DNA of 24,884 nucleotides, from assembly GCA_003136615.1 (NCBI GenBank), contig PLFA01000059.1, forward strand, positions 1 through 24,884, written 5' to 3'. Below the pieces are notes generated by a model that did not search any database, was not told the DNA's origin, and worked only from the letters and a program-made list of their open reading frames with translations. Position numbers and translations under genes: made by a program. Shown one piece after another: positions 21,986 through 24,884 of the stretch. Each line of letters opens with the position of its first letter. The stretch's first letter is position 1. Origin of the DNA: Caulobacteraceae bacterium. Lineage in GTDB: Bacteria > Pseudomonadota > Alphaproteobacteria > Caulobacterales > Caulobacteraceae.

Positions 21986-23517
21986 GGGGCAGGCTCCGCG
22001 AGCCCCTCGAGAAACGCCTCCGCCTCGGCCAGGATGGCGCCCTGGCGTTCCTTGGACCAACCGGCGAGGATGCGGTAGGGCATGGCCAGGCGCGGATTGT
22101 GCGCGAGCTTATCCTTCTGGCGGATCAGGAACGCCCAATAGAGATAGTTGAAGGGGCAGGCCCCCGGGCCCGTCTTCTGCTTCACATCATAGGCGCAGCC
22201 GGCGCAAAAATCCGACATCCGGTCGATATAGGCCCCCGAAGCCGCATAGGGTTTGGACGCCATGTGTCCGCCATCGGCGAAGACCGCCATACCGAGTGTG
22301 TTGGGCATTTCCACCCACTCGAAGGCGTCGGCATAGACGGCCAGGTACCAGCGCTCGATCTCGCGGGGCGCGACCCCGGCCAGGAGGGCGAAGTTCCCGG
22401 TCACCATCAGACGCTGGATATGGTGCGAATAGGCGAATTTGCGCGTGTCGCCGATGACCTGGCTGAGGCACCGCATAGTCGTCTCGCCGGTCCAGTAGAA
22501 CGCCGGCAGAGCCCGGGTCGCCCCCAGCGCATTGCGCTCGGCATATTCCGGCATCAGGGTCCAATAGACCCCGCGTATATATTCCCGCCAGCCGAGGATC
22601 TGGCGTACGAAACCCTCCACCGCGTTGAGCGGCGCGGCCCCCGACCGCCAGGCCACCTCCGCCGCCGCGCAAACTTCCCGGGGCGAGAGCAGACCGATGT
22701 TCAGCGCCGGTGACAGGAGAGAGTGGAACAGGAACGGCGCGCCGCCCTTCATGGCGTCCTGGTAGTCGCCGAAGCGCGGCAGAGCGTGGGTGATGAAATC
22801 ATCCAGCGCGCGCAGGGCCTCGGCGCGGGTGACCGGCCAGCCGAATGCCTCCGTCTCCCCGAAATGATCGCCAAACCGCGCCTCCGCCAGGGCCATCACC
22901 GCGCGGGTCGTCTCGTCGGGTGCGAAGCGCAAGCGTGGCGGCGGCGCGACCTTGGCCGACAGGGCCTTGCGGTTCTCGGCGTCGAAATTCCATTCGCCCC
23001 CCGCCGGCCTGTCCCCCTCCATCAGGATGGCATGCTCCCGCCGCATCTCGCGATAGAAATGCTCCATGCGCCATGTGCGCCGCCCCCTAGCCCAATCGGC
23101 GAAGCGCGCCCGGCTGGCGAAGAAGCGCTCGTCCGGGGGAATTTCCACCGGCGTTCCGGTCAGCGCGCTCCAGGTCTGGACCATCTCCAGGACCCGCCAT
23201 TCGCCAGGCTCGGTCACCACCAGACGGCCCGCCGCGTGACGCTTCACGGCGCGCTGTACTTCCGCGGTCAGTTCGCCGGTATTTTCCGGATCGTCCAGCG
23301 CCACATAGTCCACCTGAACGCCGCTCTGCCGCAGTTCCGCCGCGAAATGGCGCATGGCCGAGAGGACCAGCACGATCTTCTGCTTGTGGTGGGCGACATA
23401 GGTGTTCTCCCCCCTCACCTCCATCATCAGGACAACGTCATGCGCGGGATCGAGGCCGCGCAGCGACGACATACCTCTCGAAAGCTGATCGCCCAGAATG
23501 ATCCGAAGGGCGTTCAT
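21982..23517 (-). CDS. phrB: FeS-containing (6-4) photolyase / bacterial cryptochrome (PhrB/CryB type)
   Basis: A 511-residue member of the FeS-BCP group, which repairs (6-4) photoproducts with light using FAD, a ribolumazine antenna and a [4Fe-4S] cluster. It starts MNALRIILGDQLSRG, as usual for the group. The four cluster cysteines are present at residues 350 (MRCLSQ), 438 and 441 (CAGC) and 454 (GACPFN). As I recall these are the same residue numbers as in Agrobacterium PhrB. FAD-domain landmarks include FVRQILGWREYIRGVYW, SHHIQRLMVTGNFALLAG, EWVEMPNTLGMAVFADGG and MASKPYAASGAYIDRM. ATG 23517 follows GGAGCG and overlaps the DUF2256 stop by 4 nt. Rhodobacter CryB, of this group, affects photosynthesis gene expression, so a sensory role is also possible. 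Confidence 0.96.
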   Translation of the reverse strand: MNALRIILGDQLSRGMSSLRGLDPAHDVVLMMEVRGENTYVAHHKQKIVLVLSAMRHFAAELRQSGVQVDYVALDDPENTGELTAEVQRAVKRHAAGRLVVTEPGEWRVLEMVQTWSALTGTPVEIPPDERFFASRARFADWARGRRTWRMEHFYREMRREHAILMEGDRPAGGEWNFDAENRKALSAKVAPPPRLRFAPDETTRAVMALAEARFGDHFGETEAFGWPVTRAEALRALDDFITHALPRFGDYQDAMKGGAPFLFHSLLSPALNIGLLSPREVCAAAEVAWRSGAAPLNAVEGFVRQILGWREYIRGVYWTLMPEYAERNALGATRALPAFYWTGETTMRCLSQVIGDTRKFAYSHHIQRLMVTGNFALLAGVAPREIERWYLAVYADAFEWVEMPNTLGMAVFADGGHMASKPYAASGAYIDRMSDFCAGCAYDVKQKTGPGACPFNYLYWAFLIRQKDKLAHNPRLAMPYRILAGWSKERQGAILAEAEAFLEGLAEPAP

Positions 23518-23690
23518 GAGGTTTGCGCTCCGGTCGGGCGCGGCGCCCCCGGGGACGCGCCGGCGCACCGTTTCGAGCAGTGCTTCACCTGCTCCCAGTC
23601 CCTGGCCCACTTTTTGCGCCAGGCGAAAGGCCGCCCGCACCGCGCGCAGAGCTTTGTCGGCAGATCAGCTTTCCCGCGCATCTTCGCCAT
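23514..23690 (-). CDS. DUF2256 small zinc-ribbon-like protein
   Basis: A 58-residue protein starting MAKMRGKADLPTKLCARCGR and containing PFAWRKKWARDWEQVKHCSKRC, the DUF2256 signature. Two Cys pairs (residues 15/18 and 38/42) probably bind one zinc. Its function is unknown, but DUF2256 genes commonly accompany bacterial photolyase/cryptochrome genes. The stop overlaps the phrB start as ATGA, so it is the first gene of the photolyase operon and is translationally coupled to it. It is short enough to be lost under a 60-residue cut-off. Confidence 0.93.
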   Translation of the reverse strand: MAKMRGKADLPTKLCARCGRPFAWRKKWARDWEQVKHCSKRCAGASPGAPRPTGAQTS

Positions 23691-23801
23691 GACCGGGGTC
23701 TAGTCGCGATTTGGGCCGGCATGAACAGGCCTGCGTAGATTCCCCGCCTTACGGCGCCGCACGGCTGGCTCTAGATTCCCCCGTGCAAAAGGAACCCCAT
23801 C
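23691..23801. promoter_or_regulatory. Divergent intergenic region with two GGAATCTA copies
   Basis: This 111-bp gap separates the DUF2256-phrB operon (minus) from the BON gene (plus). On the minus strand GGAATCTA occurs at 23743-23736 and 23779-23772, 36 bp apart, sharing the core of the 15-bp repeat found around nnr-adh. It must hold promoters for both directions, but no clear -35/-10 pair was identified. An AAAAGGA ribosome site for the BON gene is at its right end. Confidence 0.4.
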
Positions 23802-24452
23802 ATGAACGCCGACCATCAATTGAAAACAGACGTCCTCGCCGAACTGGCCTGGGCGCCGGGCGTCAATGCCGACCATATCGGCGTCACCGCCGACCATGGC
23901 GTGGTGACCCTGACGGGCCATGTGGACGCCTATTGGCAGAAACTGGCCGCCGAAAAGGCTGTCGGCCGGGTCCAGGGCGTCAAGGGGGTGACCGAAGAGA
24001 TCGAGATCCGTCTGCCGGCGCACATCAAGCGCACCGACGATGAGATCGCCGAGGCGGCTCTGGATCGCCTGGCCTGGGAAAGTGCGATTCCCAAGGACGC
24101 CGTCAAAGTGAAAGTCGAAAACGGCTATGTGACGCTCACGGGCGAAGTCGAGGGGCGCCATCAGTGGGAGGCCGCCGCAAGAATGATCCGATCGCTCGGT
24201 GGCGTAACGGGAGTCTCCAACTGGATCTCCCTCAAGGCCCAATCAGACACCACCACGCTCCACGATGATATCGTTCACGCCCTGCATCGGTCCTGGTTCT
24301 TTGACAAGGATACGGTCCATGTCAGCGCGGTGGGCGGCAAGGTTCACCTTACCGGCGTCGTGGACTCCTGGGTCGACCGCCAAACCGCGGCCGAGACCGC
24401 CTGGAAAGCCGCCGGAACGACATCAGTCCAGAACGACATTCGGGTGAGCTGA
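23802..24452 (+). CDS. Triple BON-domain protein (OsmY-like)
   Basis: A 216-residue protein made of three BON domains, about 5-70, 80-146 and 150-216. Each shows the pattern of a short helix, a strand ending in VTLTGHV or VTLTGEV or VHLTGVV, a helix and a closing strand (GVTEEIEI, GVSNWISL, SVQNDIRV). There is no signal peptide, unlike E. coli OsmY, so it is probably cytoplasmic. BON domains are thought to bind membranes or phospholipids and are common in osmotic and general stress proteins. ATG 23802 has AAAAGGA upstream with good spacing. It diverges from the photolyase operon. Confidence 0.93.
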   Translation: MNADHQLKTDVLAELAWAPGVNADHIGVTADHGVVTLTGHVDAYWQKLAAEKAVGRVQGVKGVTEEIEIRLPAHIKRTDDEIAEAALDRLAWESAIPKDAVKVKVENGYVTLTGEVEGRHQWEAAARMIRSLGGVTGVSNWISLKAQSDTTTLHDDIVHALHRSWFFDKDTVHVSAVGGKVHLTGVVDSWVDRQTAAETAWKAAGTTSVQNDIRVS

Positions 24453-24468
24453 GCCTCGCGCGGCGCCC

Positions 24469-24884
24469 TCAAAGGGTCACCACCACCTTGCGCGCCGAGA
24501 CGCCGCGCTTCTGCAGGGCCAGACCGGTGAAAATCCCGGCCAGTCCTTCGCCCGCCACGACGAGGGGATCGGGCGCGGCCACATAGCGGCCCTGCGCCAG
24601 GGCCGAGGGCAGGAAGTCGTCATAGATCATCGGGCCCACTTCATTGTGGATCAGGCTGCTGCCGAAGATGAAATGGGTGCGGATGCCCCTCAGGCGCGCG
24701 ATCAGGGCGAGGGAGGTATTGGCGATCATGAAGCGCGCCAGGAGCGGGATCAAGAATGAGGGCTTCAGCGGCCCAGGCGGCACCTCGCCAAAGGCCACGG
24801 ACGTCGAGGCCAGAGCGACGAACTTGTTCCCGGGGCAGGCATGAACCACGTCGAGGCAGAACTCGGCTGAGCCCAGGCCAATGG
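24469..24884 (-). CDS. Medium-chain dehydrogenase/quinone reductase-like protein (C-terminal part only)
   Basis: An open frame enters from the right edge and ends at 24469; about 138 residues are visible. It begins IGLGSAEFCLDVVHACPGNKF, which looks like the end of the nucleotide-binding half of a medium-chain reductase (dinucleotide fold, then the usual FVALAST strand). It ends with ALAQGRYVAAPDPLVVAGEGLAGIFTGLALQKRGVSARKVVVTL, the family's characteristic closing segment. Zinc ligands and the Rossmann glycines lie outside the window, so zinc-dependent dehydrogenase versus zinc-free quinone reductase cannot be decided. It converges on the BON gene with a 16-nt gap and no obvious terminator. 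Confidence 0.75.
   Translation of the reverse strand, partial: IGLGSAEFCLDVVHACPGNKFVALASTSVAFGEVPPGPLKPSFLIPLLARFMIANTSLALIARLRGIRTHFIFGSSLIHNEVGPMIYDDFLPSALAQGRYVAAPDPLVVAGEGLAGIFTGLALQKRGVSARKVVVTL

Noticed and set aside
22723..23703. 326-codon plus-strand open frame across phrB
   Set aside because: Antisense to phrB and DUF2256, whose motifs are unmistakable; composition is typical of a shadow frame.
1..24884. CRISPR arrays, tRNA/rRNA genes, insertion sequences
   Set aside because: No regularly spaced repeats, no cloverleaf-like intergenic segment, and no transposase or terminal inverted repeats were found by reading both strands.

Overview
The window looks like chromosomal DNA from a high-GC phototrophic proteobacterium, most likely an alphaproteobacterium. 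The main reasons are a type-II photosynthetic reaction centre (pufL, pufM) behind PpsR/CrtJ-type operator boxes, and gene families typical of Alphaproteobacteria. The assignment is an inference from protein character and base composition, not a database match. No insertion sequence, phage, CRISPR array, tRNA or rRNA was seen.

Layout. (1) 1-1740: pufL and the first 254 codons of pufM on the minus strand. The pufBA light-harvesting genes are not upstream of pufL. The promoter lies between pufL and a divergent secreted SH3-domain gene and carries two PpsR-like sites inside a perfect 9-bp inverted repeat. (2) 1788-5115: SH3 protein, a SulP transporter without a STAS domain, a PfpI/DJ-1 protein, two small proteins and a SemiSWEET transporter. 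(3) 5192-7669: a tightly packed acyl-CoA dehydrogenase-like / PIG-L deacetylase / NodS-like methyltransferase operon. (4) 7945-12012: a single-domain response regulator converging tail to tail on a 1225-residue five-PAS, one-GAF hybrid histidine kinase. (5) 12174-13939: PRC-barrel, SHOCT and HicA-like/eRF1-like operon. (6) 14024-16545: nnr (NAD(P)HX repair) and a zinc alcohol dehydrogenase, overlapping by 4 bp, with a 15-bp direct repeat at each end of the pair. (7) 16682-18495: an OYE-family flavin reductase and an unknown membrane-anchored protein. (8) 18492-23690: a minus-strand run of DUF2256, an FeS-type (6-4) photolyase, a second photolyase/cryptochrome, an S41 peptidase and a GNAT acetyltransferase. 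(9) 23802-24884: a triple-BON protein and the C-terminal part of a zinc-type dehydrogenase/reductase cut by the window edge.

How it fits together: the left end makes the photochemical core under probable oxygen/light repression. The right end carries light-driven DNA repair. Between them are damage- and stress-related functions (NADHX repair, glycation/stress protein, ene-reductase, PRC/BON proteins, a multi-sensor kinase). The most informative observations are residue changes in the reaction centre: L213 Ser with M44 Glu and L226 Glu near QB, and L104 Gln at the active bacteriopheophytin. Others are the pufL-first operon, a small DUF2256 gene easily missed by length cut-offs, and the repeat pair bracketing nnr-adh.
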